Shown here piece by piece: positions 7,929 through 16,689 of a stretch of DNA of 64,000 nucleotides. Origin of the DNA: Bradyrhizobium sp. JYMT SZCCT0428 (GTDB lineage: Bacteria; Pseudomonadota; Alphaproteobacteria; Rhizobiales; Xanthobacteraceae); assembly GCF_018131075.1 (NCBI RefSeq), contig NZ_JAFCLS010000033.1, positions 1 through 64,000 of the forward strand. The letters are read 5' to 3'. Within the stretch, counting starts at the first letter, position 1. Every line of letters begins with the position of its first letter. The notes under the pieces are model-generated. The model searched no databases. It saw only the letters and a list, made by a program, of their open reading frames with translations, and had not been told where the DNA came from. Position numbers and translations under genes: made by a program.

Positions 7929-9209
7929 ATGACACAGCTTGCGCACATCGCGGACCGCGTCCTCAACCGGCCGCTCATGATCCTGCCGGACAAGCTGTCG
8001 CTGATCGCGTCTGTCCTCGAGGGCAGGATCGGGATCGACGCGGCGGGCTTGAAGCCCGATCACGACATGGCGCTGCCAGATGCTTCCCGCTTCGTCGGGA
8101 CGTTCGAGGAAGGCGCAGACGGCAAGCGCAAGGCGTACCGCACCACGGCGGACGGCGTGGCCGTGATCCCGGTGATCGGTTCCCTCGTCAATCGCGGCGG
8201 CTGGCTGGGTGCGATCTCGGGCATTACGTCTTACGAGAACCTCAAGTTTCAGGTCGCGGCCGCGGCAAAGGATGACAGCGTCAAGGCGATCATCCTCGAC
8301 ATGGACAGCCCCGGCGGCGAGGCAGTCGGCGCGTTTGAAACCGCCGACGTGGTTGGCGAAGCCGCCCAGGTCAAGCCGGTGTATGCGATGGCGACCGGAC
8401 TGTGCTGCTCGGCTGCCTATGCGATCGCCAGCGCGTCGACCAAGATCATCACCAGCAAATCATCGGTGATCGGATCCATCGGCGTCGTACTGCTCCACGC
8501 CGACTACAGCCACGCGCTCCATGAACGCGGCGTGGTGCCGACGCTGATCCACGCCGGCAAAAAAAAGGTCGACGGTACGCCTTACAAGCCGCTGACCGAC
8601 GACGTGAAGGCATCGCTCAAGACCGAGGTCGAGAATTTCAATTCGCTTTTTGTTGCCACGGTTGCGGAGGGGCGGCCTTCGCTGACCGCCGATGCGATCC
8701 TGGCAATGGAGGCGGGTACCTACATCGGAGCCGCCGCGGTTGCGGTCGGTCTCGCCGATGCTGTCGGCAGCTTCGAAAGCGTGCTCGCCGATCTCTCAGC
8801 AAGGGCTCAAAAGATCATCTCCAACAAGCCACGAGGTAGACTGATGACCGACCAGAACATGATCAACCGCGCCGACCACGAGGCGGCGATCGCCCAGGCG
8901 CGGGGGGAGGCAACGGTGGCGGAGCGCGCCCGGATCAAGTCCGTCACCAGCCTCGAGGAGGCTAAATGTCGGCCGGCGGCAGCGCTGAACCTAGCGCTTA
9001 CAACGTTCGTCTCGGCCGCGGAGGCGAAGACAGTCCTCGCGGGCATCGAAATGGAAGTCACCGTCGGCGCATCGTGGGATGCGATTTTTGAGCGGCGCGG
9101 CATGAGCGTGGGTAACTCGGCTCCTGCTCTGCAGCAACCCGGCGCCGGTGAAATCGCGGCAGGGTGGGATGCCGTCCTGGAAAGTCGCGGCATGAAGATT
9201 GCTCGGTGA
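7929..9209 (+). CDS. S49 family capsid-assembly-type protease
   Basis: 426 aa, SppA/ClpP-fold serine peptidase of the type that matures phage capsids. Visible: the DMDSPGGE oxyanion region (about 125-131), nucleophile Ser161 in LCCSAAYAIAS, the GSIGVV strand, and a Lys cluster (AGKKK, 209-213) that should supply the catalytic Lys. The C-terminal 120 residues are scaffold-like and end in two similar units (SWDAIFERRGM and GWDAVLESRGM). ATG at 7929 was chosen with GGAG upstream; an earlier in-frame start exists at 7899. Terminase, portal and capsid genes that usually flank it are missing, so it is probably a relic. Confidence 0.85.
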   Translation: MTQLAHIADRVLNRPLMILPDKLSLIASVLEGRIGIDAAGLKPDHDMALPDASRFVGTFEEGADGKRKAYRTTADGVAVIPVIGSLVNRGGWLGAISGITSYENLKFQVAAAAKDDSVKAIILDMDSPGGEAVGAFETADVVGEAAQVKPVYAMATGLCCSAAYAIASASTKIITSKSSVIGSIGVVLLHADYSHALHERGVVPTLIHAGKKKVDGTPYKPLTDDVKASLKTEVENFNSLFVATVAEGRPSLTADAILAMEAGTYIGAAAVAVGLADAVGSFESVLADLSARAQKIISNKPRGRLMTDQNMINRADHEAAIAQARGEATVAERARIKSVTSLEEAKCRPAAALNLALTTFVSAAEAKTVLAGIEMEVTVGASWDAIFERRGMSVGNSAPALQQPGAGEIAAGWDAVLESRGMKIAR

Positions 9210-9240
9210 CTGTATCTAGAAAATCCTTGGGATGGGAAAC

Positions 9241-10140
9241 ATGGCAAAATCGAATGATCTCCAAAACCGGCTCGAAGCAGCGCGCGGCGATCTCGCCGCC
9301 GCGCAGCTCAAATTCGACAGTGTTCTCGCCGGCGAAGCCGCGGCCGTGACTTCCTCCGAAACCTTTGGCACATGGCGCAGCGACCGGGATGCTGCGGCCG
9401 TCGAAATGGATCGCTTGGAGCGTCTCGTTACTTCGATCGAGGCAGAACTGGGTGACGAGCAACGACGCGAAGCTACGGAGACGCGCCGCAAGCGCGTCGC
9501 CGAAGTAAAAAAACGAAACACCGCTTTGGCCGCCCGAATTGTCCGCGTTGGTGGCGAGGTGACGGAAGCGCTGACATCGCTTATGCGCGACATCGCGACT
9601 GCTGATGTTGACGACAAAGAACTAAATGCTGTTCGCGGCGAAGATGATGAGTTCGTCGTTGGCGCCGAATTTCTCGCCCGTGGTCGACTAGGCATCCCAC
9701 GAAAAGATGTCAAAGAAGAAATCCTGTCGCTCTGGTGCTACCAAGTCAGCGGGAATCTGGTAGGTGACCAGGATAGCGTGACTGAAACTGCGCCAAGGGT
9801 GGGTTTTCTCGGCAACCCGGCCGGCTTCTATCAGATGTGCGTCCGCCGAAAATATGCCGCGCGAACTTTTTATCCGGCAGAACAGCCGCAGGACCCGATC
9901 CCGCTGTCGACCCTGCTGCAGTTGCCGGATTTTGCAGGACCCGGAACGGTTTGGAACGGCTCGCGTATCTTTCCGCAAGAGGTTCTTCAAAAACTCGAAC
10001 AGCTGCCGGCGGGCTCTCAAAAATCGAAGCGCATTCAGCAAACTGAGCTGGAACCGATCGAGCCGATCCCGGAAATTCCCCCCACTCCTATGCAGGAAAC
10101 GCTCGCCAAAATTCGCCGCGATCGCGCGGCCAATCGATAG
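9241..10140 (+). CDS. hypothetical phage-type protein with N-terminal coiled coil
   Basis: 299 aa. Residues 1-110 are charged and heptad-like (LEAARGDLAAAQLKF, ERLVTSIEAELGDEQRRE). A folded middle part contains WCYQVSGNLVGD and Trp/Pro-rich segments, and the tail is Pro-rich. It sits between the S49 protease and the tape-measure relic, so it is probably a phage structural or accessory protein. Two starts 9 bp apart are possible; the second was chosen for ribosome binding site spacing. Not recognised. Confidence 0.6.
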   Translation: MAKSNDLQNRLEAARGDLAAAQLKFDSVLAGEAAAVTSSETFGTWRSDRDAAAVEMDRLERLVTSIEAELGDEQRREATETRRKRVAEVKKRNTALAARIVRVGGEVTEALTSLMRDIATADVDDKELNAVRGEDDEFVVGAEFLARGRLGIPRKDVKEEILSLWCYQVSGNLVGDQDSVTETAPRVGFLGNPAGFYQMCVRRKYAARTFYPAEQPQDPIPLSTLLQLPDFAGPGTVWNGSRIFPQEVLQKLEQLPAGSQKSKRIQQTELEPIEPIPEIPPTPMQETLAKIRRDRAANR

Positions 10141-11662
10141 ATTCTCAACACGCGCGCGCTTCGCTGTCGACGGACGGATAGGCCGCCGACTGTTTCATCG
10201 CGCGCTGGAACTCGGCGAGACCATCGCCCAGGGCACCACGGTGCTGCAGTCCTTGAAGGGCAAAGACAGGGCGATCGAGGAAGGCAGGAAGTTTTTCTCA
10301 GCCTTGGACGTGCTCGGCAAGAACATCGACCCGAAGGAAGTCCGGTCGCTGTTCGACGGCTACATTAAGGCCGTGAGCGTTGAAGGCGCCGATATGGATC
10401 TGGGTGGCGTGCTGCAGTTCGCAAAGCAGTCGCGCGCGGCCGGCGGTATCTTGTCAAATCGATTTTTGACAATGACGGCGCCGGGCCTGGCCCGCGACAT
10501 GGGCGACGCGCAGCTCGGTACCTCGCTGGCCTCGGGACTGGCTCAGAACATCGGCCACGAAGGCCTCGAAGGAAATCCAGCAGGCGTATGGCTTGCGCGA
10601 CGATCAGGGTGAGTTTCTCGACAGCCGGCTGGCGATGACCGACCCGGACAAATACGCATGGGATCGACTGATTCCCGCGCTCCAGAAAAAGGGCATCAGT
10701 GCCGACGACAACGTTGCCGTTAGCGGGGCGGATGTCGAAGCTGTTCTCGAACCGAATGCAAAGCCGCTACTGACCAAAGACCTCTTCGTTGCTTACGCGG
10801 GGGTCATTGCGCAGCTGCAGAACCTTGGCAACGCAGGCGCCGCTGGTAGACACTGCGGCCACGGCACTGGCGAAGCTGTCGGGCGCGATTGGCGCGCTCA
10901 ACACCAAGTTTTCCGAAGGGAACACTGCGGAAAGATCGGCGCCGCTGGGGTGAGGCATCCTCGGCGCCGGCGCCGGGTATGTGGGCCTGATGGGCGCCAA
11001 AGGGCCTCTACGGATGGTTCACGGGCGGGGCTGGCGCTCTGACAGCGTCGGCAGCTGCTTTGGACGCCTCGGCGGCGGCCCTGACGGCCGCCGCTGCCGG
11101 GATCGCCGCAGGATCGGCGGCTGGACAGGTAGCGAGCGCCGCAGCAGGAGCGGGCACCGGTGCGGCCGGTGGGGGTGCAGCAGCGGGCGGCGCTGGCAGC
11201 GCTCTGGGGGCCGCCGGAACGGCCGCCCTGCCGTGGGTGGGCGCGGCTGCTGCGACGCTGGCGGCGGGCGCCGTGCTGCGCGCAACCGTCGGGGAAGAGA
11301 ATGTCGGGCTGACCAGCGGCGAGCGGATGCGCAGGCGTCGCGGCGGCAAGTCGGCTCGAGAACTGATCCGCGACCAGTACAGCACCGGCTGGGACGAGCT
11401 TCCTGGGGCGGCCGGCGGCGGCTCTGGCCCGGTCAAGGCCGAGCTGACCGGAACGGCGAACGTCGAGGGCGAGGCCACGATCAAGGTCGACGTGACGGTC
11501 ACTCCGTCAAGCGAGGTGATCAACGCCACCGCCACCGCGAAGTCGTCGGCGGCCCAGCTGCGCGGGATGCTCAACGCCAACGGGCCCGGCAGCACCGGCA
11601 AGTCGAGCCCGGACGCGGCGGCGCCGTCGCCTCGGGGTAACACTGTCGGGCGGACACCGTAA
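10141..11662 (+). pseudogene. phage tail tape-measure protein relic, several frameshifts
   Basis: Coding texture continues through all three forward frames. About 10150-10550 reads ALELGETIAQGTTVLQSLKG and on in one frame. Near 10550 it switches frame to TKASKEIQQAYGLRDD. Near 10735 a further shift and an in-frame stop occur (MSKLFSNRM then a TGA). It continues with GILGAGAGYVGLMGA and an Ala/Gly-rich stretch after another shift near 11005, ending in an Ala-rich tail at 11662. Long helices plus a Gly/Ala-rich C-terminus fit a tape-measure protein. At least three indels make it non-functional. Confidence 0.75.
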
Positions 11663-12042
11663 TGCTCGGACGTGGACGGTATCAAGTGCTCGAAGCCCGC
11701 CTCGATCGTCTGGAGGCCAGAGCAAACGCTGGTTGAGGTGATTTACGGCGGCATCGTGGGGCTAGCGCTGCGCGCCGCCCCAGTCGAGATCCGCCGATAG
11801 GATCATCAGCGACTTGCGGGCCAGTCTGGGCGGCGGCGGCGCGCCAGGTTTCGCAGTCGAACCGGAAGCCCTCCACATTGAAGACCTCGCCTCGCGCAGA
11901 TCATTGACGGGATTGAGGGGATTGCGCGGGGTGGTAATTGCTTTTCGTCTGACGACGCTGGTTAACGTCAGGTATCGACCAGGCAAATAATGCGAGCGAG
12001 ATCGCGTCCGCCTTTTTAGAAGTTCGATGCTTATGATCAATA
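11663..12042. other. 380 bp without a confident gene
   Basis: Probably further decayed phage DNA. A short plus-strand frame at 11662 (MLGRGRYQVLEARLDRLEARANAG) could be a real 24-aa peptide or remnant. Minus-strand frames give no recognisable protein. Confidence 0.4.
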
Positions 12043-12255
12043 ATGAAAATCGACCGCTCGATTAACGAAGCTCCCGCGCGATCAAAGTTCAAAATCGTTT
12101 GTGACGACTGTGGAAGCCTTTCGATAAGGGTTTCGGATCCTGTTCACGCCCCGGCTTCGACCGTTGTCGAATGCGCTCGCTGCTATGCTCCGCGTGGAAC
12201 GCTCGATGCCTTGCACGATCTTGCGCGCCAGGGCCGCGATCAATTTGAGTTTTAG
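12043..12255 (+). CDS. small zinc-ribbon-like protein, 70 aa
   Basis: Two Cys pairs, CDDC at about 20-23 and CARC at about 44-47, separated by a beta-type segment, suggest a rubredoxin-like zinc knuckle. The C-terminal helix is LDALHDLARQGRDQFEF. Small proteins of this design are frequent in rhizobial genomes. No clear ribosome binding site precedes the ATG. Function unknown. Confidence 0.65.
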   Translation: MKIDRSINEAPARSKFKIVCDDCGSLSIRVSDPVHAPASTVVECARCYAPRGTLDALHDLARQGRDQFEF

Positions 12256-12297
12256 CAGCCTGCACATTACGTCACCTTATAAAAGGACCTGAGGATC

Positions 12298-12381
12298 ATG
12301 GATTACCTGCCGCTGATCGCAACGGCCACGGTCCTGCTGATCGTTTTGGCGTTCGCTGCGGAGTCGAGCAGTAGCGAGTGA
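12298..12381 (+). CDS. 27-aa single-span membrane peptide
   Basis: Reads MDYLPLIATATVLLIVLAFA followed by a short acidic/serine tail. One transmembrane helix. GGACCTGAGG lies just upstream of the ATG, a good ribosome binding site. Too short for most gene finders. Confidence 0.55.
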   Translation: MDYLPLIATATVLLIVLAFAAESSSSE

Positions 12382-12733
12382 TTAGAAAACGGCCGGCGGC
12401 CTTACTGTGTAGGTTGAGGTTCAAGTGTTACTTTGTACACAGAATAGATCGTTAAATCGTTCATGATCTTTTGTGTTGCCGCCACCGCCGCGCGGCGGCC
12501 GGATAGCCGGGTGTACAAAAGCGCTCGCGCTCGGCTATTTCGGGGTCTCATTCCCCACTCCAGCCGCCATTTGATCGCTGGACGGCCCAGGCGGTCAAAC
12601 AAAACCGACCACCGGCACTTCCAAAATGACCTACACCGGAATTTGGCCAATGATCTACCCGGACACTCGACCGCTTGGACCTACGCCGAAAAATGCGTAC
12701 GCTTACGTCAAGCACACCGGGACGCGATTGGCC
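12382..12733. other. 350-bp intergenic region before the ABC-binding protein
   Basis: No convincing gene. An in-frame upstream extension of the next gene (from 12626) lacks a ribosome binding site and precedes the signal peptide. ACGGCCGGCGGCC near 12387 could form a small hairpin. Confidence 0.4.
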
Positions 12734-13705
12734 ATGAAGCGGCGCGAATTCATCGCACTGATCAGCATGTCGGCGGCATGGCCAGCTGTGGCCCAGTCAC
12801 AGCAATGGCCGACGTTGGGGTTGCTCAGTTCAAGCGAGATGGCCGATTGGGCAATTAAGCCGTTTCGTGCGGGTCTCGAGCAGGGCGGCTTCGTCGAAGG
12901 CCGCAATCTGACCGTCATTTATCGTTCAGCAGAGGGCCAGTTCGATCGCTTACCGGCACTTGCGGAAGAGCTCGCAAACAGCCGGGTCTCGGTCATTTTC
13001 GCGACCGGATCGCCGGTCCCGGCGCGCTCAGCGAAAGCGGCCACGACGACGATACCAATCGTTTTTGCATATGGCGGCGATCCAGTCCGCGATAGCCTTG
13101 TGGCGAGCTTCAACCGGCCCGGAGGGAATGTCACCGGCACAACCTTCATCGGAACGGAGCTCACGTCAAAGCGGATGGGCCTGCTGCGGGAGATCCTGCC
13201 TCAAGTCTCAAACGTTGCGCTGCTTGTGAACCCGAAAGGCACGCTTGCGGAAGCGCAGATCGCCGAAGCAAAAGTGGCCGCCCAGTCCCTTGGGTTGATC
13301 CTTCGTATTGTAAACGCCACAAGCGAAAACGAATTCGACGAGGCTTTCGCCGCGATGAGCCGGTTAAACGTAGGCGCGTTTCTCCCCAGCACCGATCCCT
13401 TGTTTGGCCTCAACGGTCGAGGCCTGCACATCACGAGGGCCTACCGCTACGGGATTCCTGCAATCTGCAACGGTCGCGTGGACGCCGTGCTTGGCGGCCT
13501 TGTCAGCTACGGTCCCGATCTATCGGAGACATGGCGCCAAGCAGGTGTCTATGTCGGACGCATCCTCAAGGGCGAAAAGCCGTCCGACCTTCCGGTTGTG
13601 CAGCCCACCAAGTTCGATCTGGTGATCAATCTCAAGGCGGCGAAGCAGCTCGGCATCGACATCCCACCAACGCTGCTCGTCCGCGCCGACGAGGTGATCG
13701 AATAA
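12734..13705 (+). CDS. ABC transporter substrate-binding protein (ABC_sub_bind family)
   Basis: 323 aa. A secretion signal (MKRREFIALISMSAAWPAVA), with an RR pair suggesting Tat export, is followed by the LGLLSSS start of the PF04392-type periplasmic-binding fold. Typical segments are FRAGLEQGGFVEGRNL, then ATGSPVPARSA, PGGNVTG and a C-terminal LPVVQPTKFDLVINLKAAK. The ligand is unknown. No permease or ATPase genes adjoin it, so it is an orphan receptor carried as cargo; this family occurs in many copies in Bradyrhizobium. The start was placed at the signal peptide. Confidence 0.85.
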   Translation: MKRREFIALISMSAAWPAVAQSQQWPTLGLLSSSEMADWAIKPFRAGLEQGGFVEGRNLTVIYRSAEGQFDRLPALAEELANSRVSVIFATGSPVPARSAKAATTTIPIVFAYGGDPVRDSLVASFNRPGGNVTGTTFIGTELTSKRMGLLREILPQVSNVALLVNPKGTLAEAQIAEAKVAAQSLGLILRIVNATSENEFDEAFAAMSRLNVGAFLPSTDPLFGLNGRGLHITRAYRYGIPAICNGRVDAVLGGLVSYGPDLSETWRQAGVYVGRILKGEKPSDLPVVQPTKFDLVINLKAAKQLGIDIPPTLLVRADEVIE

Positions 13706-13768
13706 CGTCCGCCGACCCGTCCGCAGACTTACTTACCCGAGCTGCGCGCGATGTGGGAATTGGCGCGA

Positions 13769-14089
13769 TCAGCGGTTCCTCGCCGCAGGATCACGTTCAT
13801 TGTCGAAACGTCGCACCACTTTTTTCCGTCCGGACGCGGCTCGGCTATCATGTTCGATAGAGCTGTTCCACGCTCGCATTTCTTGTTCGTTGAACCTTCT
13901 CTGCCTGGCCGCTTCCCGCTCTACCGATGCCGACAAATCAGCCTGCGCGCGATTGCTCCGCCGTACCAGATAGACCGCCAAAGCGACGTACGCATAAAAG
14001 GGCAGCAAGAAGATTATCGCCCAAACCAAGCCGATGAGGGCAATGGCAAGCACCAAGACGCCAGCAATGAGAGCGATCGCGACTGGCAT
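13769..14089 (-). CDS. small membrane protein with charged C-terminal tail, 106 aa
   Basis: Two hydrophobic segments fill residues 3-45 (AIALIAGVLVLAIALIGLVW and IIFLLPFYAYVALAVYLV), followed by an Arg-rich cytoplasmic tail with a heptad-like helix. GGAGGAG lies 4 nt before the ATG. It is the last of a row of small minus-strand genes. Function unknown. Confidence 0.7.
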   Translation of the reverse strand: MPVAIALIAGVLVLAIALIGLVWAIIFLLPFYAYVALAVYLVRRSNRAQADLSASVEREAARQRRFNEQEMRAWNSSIEHDSRAASGRKKVVRRFDNERDPAARNR

Positions 14090-14120
14090 GATCTCCTCCG
14101 TCCAAATAAGACGGGAGGGC

Positions 14121-14399
14121 CTAGAATTGTTTCACAGTCGCCGCCGTCGCAAGCAGCGTTAAACCGTCGAGCGCTAACGCGGTTTGGAATGACATCGTCG
14201 CGGCCCTTAGATAGGCCGGCTCGATCATCGCGTTTCTGAACATCCGCACGGCGATGCCCCAATGGCTCTTCAGGTGCTGATCGGCGCTCAGGTTGCGAAG
14301 ATAGTGTTCGACGTCACCGACGGTCCCGATCGTCGAGCCGTCGACCAACTCGATCTCAAACCCAAGGGGCGTTTCGCGGGTCACGTGGTCGTCGATCAT
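14121..14399 (-). CDS. small DUF982-like protein, 92 aa
   Basis: An N-terminal beta part (FEIELVDGSTIGTVGDV), a Trp-containing helix, and AYLRAATMSFQTALALDGL near the end resemble the small DUF982 proteins common in rhizobia; this is pattern recall only. No strong ribosome binding site. Part of the small-gene cluster. Confidence 0.5.
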   Translation of the reverse strand: MIDDHVTRETPLGFEIELVDGSTIGTVGDVEHYLRNLSADQHLKSHWGIAVRMFRNAMIEPAYLRAATMSFQTALALDGLTLLATAATVKQF

Positions 14400-14420
14400 G
14401 CGAGGCTTACGCTTGCGCGG

Positions 14421-14612
14421 CTAATGAGTTCCCTCAGCTTCCACCGGCCGCCAATCCGGCGGAGCGCGGAAGTGAACCCATTCGTCGACCGGCGCCGCGC
14501 ATCGCTGGTGGTCGCGGCCCGGCGCGACCGCTTCACCGGTCGCCACGATTTCGACCCGGCGACATTCTGGGCATCTCCGGAACTCGATCGGCTCCGACAA
14601 CCGATGAGGCAT
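14421..14612 (-). CDS. small Cys-containing protein, 63 aa
   Basis: CPEC at about 14-17 and a third Cys near residue 38, with a Trp-Arg-Pro tail. It could bind a metal, but the fourth ligand is not obvious. GGGA lies a few bases upstream of the ATG. Function unknown. Confidence 0.5.
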   Translation of the reverse strand: MPHRLSEPIEFRRCPECRRVEIVATGEAVAPGRDHQRCAAPVDEWVHFRAPPDWRPVEAEGTH

Positions 14613-14717
14613 GTTGGGAAATCCCAGGCGATGACGGTGCTATTTCGATGATTCGAAACCTTCGCCAAGCTAATAAACCGCCGCGGAAATGCAACGACCG
14701 AGGGGCGTCGACCTGCA

Positions 14718-14879
14718 CTATTCGTCGACCTTGAGCACTTTTCGCTCTAATCGCGCGATTTCTTCCCTGATAGCTTCAGTCGCCTCGTCATCCCATGACA
14801 ACAGCTGCAGCCTCAGCCGGTATTCGATAATTTGTACCGCCAGTTCCCTGAGTTCATGCGAGTGCGGAGAATTATTCAA
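14718..14879 (-). CDS. 53-aa helical protein, TTG start coupled to gene before
   Basis: Starts at TTG overlapping the stop of the membrane peptide gene (TTGA). The translation is one amphipathic helical protein (LRELAVQIIEYRLRLQLLSW, then AIREEIARLERKVLKV), a likely small coiled coil. Coupling to a membrane peptide suggests the two act together. Confidence 0.55.
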   Translation of the reverse strand: MNNSPHSHELRELAVQIIEYRLRLQLLSWDDEATEAIREEIARLERKVLKVDE

Positions 14880-15010
14880 AGCCCTGCGAAGCCCATCCTT
14901 AGACCCAGCGTGATCACCCACGCCAGGAGGCCAGCCATAAACGCGATGATGAGATCTTCGCGTCGCAATAGGCCGCCAAGGAGGGGCGGCTTGGGCTCGC
15001 GGCTGGACAT
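14876..15010 (-). CDS. 44-aa membrane peptide
   Basis: A short basic N-terminus, then one transmembrane helix (IIAFMAGLLAWVITLGL). An excellent ribosome binding site (GGGAGG, 7 nt upstream) decides this start, although the frame is open back to 15283. Its stop overlaps the TTG start of the coiled-coil gene. Confidence 0.65.
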   Translation of the reverse strand: MSSREPKPPLLGGLLRREDLIIAFMAGLLAWVITLGLRMGFAGL

Positions 15011-15283
15011 CACTTTCCTCCCTAAAAAGAGGCAAGCACGGCGGGCCTCGGCCGTTCCTGGCGAAGGGGATGAATTTTCCTTCAAATCAGATGCCGGGAA
15101 CCTTGCGGGCCTTTCTTGCCGGCGCGCCTGTTTTTCGATCCAGCCCTTCTTGAGCATGCTGCTAATCGTTCCTGAGCTCGCCGGATGCAGACGCGAGGCG
15201 TGTAAAGCAGCGCCCGTCCTGTTCAACAGCTGCAGCGCGGTACGTTCGATATTGTGAGGAAGATGGCTGGGTCGCGAAGGCAT
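15011..15283 (-). pseudogene. possible winged-helix gene fragment, in frame with the membrane peptide
   Basis: The segment IERTALQLLNRTGAALHASR, followed by SSGTISSMLKKGWIEKQ, has the look of a small winged-helix protein. Downstream of WIEKQ the texture changes, and there is no stop before the membrane peptide, so either a frameshift has destroyed its end or this is a fusion with a transmembrane tail. Confidence 0.35.
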
Positions 15284-15360
15284 CGCTGGGCCTCACCAGG
15301 TCGAGAAGTCGCAAAATACGACGTCGGATGTGATGATTGTCCCCACACAACGGTGGTAGC

Positions 15361-15606
15361 CTAATCCGGACGCCGGGCGGGTCGCAAGGGGAGACGGACC
15401 CGCCGACCCAACGTCTTGCGAAGATAGGAAAGAGAACCTTTGCCCAAGTTTTGGAGGCTTAAAAGCGCACGGTCCGGCGCTTCGCGTATTTCGCCGACCG
15501 TCTTCACGCCGGCTTCATTCAAGGCGTTCCGGATGCGAGCAGGAAACCTAATGCGGTCGATCAGCATATCGTCCGGCAGTTCAGGCGCGGCGTCGACTTC
15601 GTTCAT
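15361..15606 (-). CDS. stand-alone RNA polymerase alpha-CTD-like protein
   Basis: 81 aa. Residues about 15-65 match the helix-hairpin-helix C-terminal domain of RpoA (FPARIRNALNEAGVKTVGEI, then NLGKGSLSYLRK). By eye alignment to E. coli alpha, DNA-contact positions R265, N268, G296 and S299 are kept, while K298 is Gly and E302 is Tyr. The N-terminal assembly domain of alpha is absent. It could bind UP-element-like DNA or contact regulators, competing with or mimicking alpha. The ATG overlaps the preceding gene stop (TGATG), so the pair is coupled. Confidence 0.75.
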   Translation of the reverse strand: MNEVDAAPELPDDMLIDRIRFPARIRNALNEAGVKTVGEIREAPDRALLSLQNLGKGSLSYLRKTLGRRVRLPLRPARRPD

Positions 15607-15824
15607 CAAGCCTTCAATCTAAATTTCAACCGCAATTGACGACACGCAGTCTCAATGTCCGCCTGCGCTCTCGACTTGCTGACAGCGCCGACGGTTCCGA
15701 TCAGCACGGCCCTAAAGCTTCCCTCGTTGCCCAGCTTCACGACGTCGATATTGTCCGGATCAAATCCAGCCAGTTCGCCAATCATTTGCTGAAGCTGAAA
15801 AGCAGTTTTGGCTTCAAGGGGCAT
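15606..15824 (-). CDS. hypothetical protein, 72 aa, coupled to the alpha-CTD-like gene
   Basis: A helical start (FQLQQMIGELAGFDPDNI), a beta-rich middle (VVKLGNEGSFRAVLIGTVG) and a helical basic end. Its stop overlaps the next start by TGATG. Unrecognised; the coupling suggests a functional pair with the alpha-CTD-like protein. Confidence 0.6.
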   Translation of the reverse strand: MPLEAKTAFQLQQMIGELAGFDPDNIDVVKLGNEGSFRAVLIGTVGAVSKSRAQADIETACRQLRLKFRLKA

Positions 15825-15967
15825 GGTCAGAACAACTCAAAACTAGTCGAGACCGTCATTAGAAATGCCGACTGTCGCTGCCGGGATACGTTTACAGCCT
15901 AACCCTACCGCCGGGCGAGCAGCAAGAAGAAACCAAGCGAGACTGGGGGCGTCAAGTTCGGCCAGGT

Positions 15968-16357
15968 TTAGAAATGGTGGACTTTCTGGCCGAGGAGCTC
16001 GATCAAGGTCGCGGGTGCCTCCCGCAGTGATAGCGTCCCCTGCCATCTGAAGAAAGGAACGGACCGCGCGTTCGCGAGAACAAACGCGAAGTGCCCCGGC
16101 GCGTACCACCGGCTTGGATGCTCGCTGACGCAATCGACGATCTCCGCGATCCCGACGACCCCGCCGCGCGGCAACGCGGCGGGGATCGCCATTTCGAAGC
16201 GGGACTGGAATTCGTCGTCCGTGATGTTGTCGGCCGTGCGCGAAGCGTGGATGAGCACCAACCCGCGATAACTTGTCGACCACGAACGGTTCTCGACATC
16301 CTTCACGCCGCTCACGATTAGCGACGCCCAGGGTTGTCGGATGCTGATGATCTTCAT
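15968..16357 (-). CDS. ASCH domain protein
   Basis: 129 aa. The opening KIISIRQPWASLIVSGVKDVENR, with a later RGLVLIHAS, is the conserved start of ASCH domains (PF04266), a beta-barrel related to PUA that binds RNA or modified nucleotides. Gly-Ile-Ala strands (GVVGIAEIVDC) and RWYAPGHFAFVL complete the fold. The start was moved to the second Met, where the family begins. Role here unknown; mobile elements often carry such proteins. Confidence 0.85.
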   Translation of the reverse strand: MKIISIRQPWASLIVSGVKDVENRSWSTSYRGLVLIHASRTADNITDDEFQSRFEMAIPAALPRGGVVGIAEIVDCVSEHPSRWYAPGHFAFVLANARSVPFFRWQGTLSLREAPATLIELLGQKVHHF

Positions 16358-16689
16358 GCTTGGTGTCCGCACTACAAAAGGTCCGGTAGTGCACAGTAAC
16401 GGAGTGCGAGGACGCGATCACCCCTATCCCTAAAGTCTTCAACAGCGTCGCCCGTGACGAAGGCGAAGATATTCCCCGATGAGCGCGACCGTGGAGAATT
16501 AAATCTCCAAATAAGAACATAATCTTACTAGCGTTCGGCAAACTACGATCTGTAGCCGGTGCAAATTCTCTAACGTAATTCGGCGAAAGAGTTTTTCGTC
16601 TTCCCGCTACACAACGTAGTATTTCACAGCGTCGCGGGCTTTTTCCTTGGCTATTGCAGGCAAGGCGTTACGCTCTAGCTTCTTTAACG
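16358..16689. other. 330-bp divergent intergenic region
   Basis: Lies between the ASCH gene (minus) and the next plus-strand gene, so it should hold two divergent promoters. It is AT-richer near 16490-16620, with runs such as AATTAAATCTCC and GAAAGAGTTTTTCG. No clear gene, repeat or operator was found. Confidence 0.4.
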
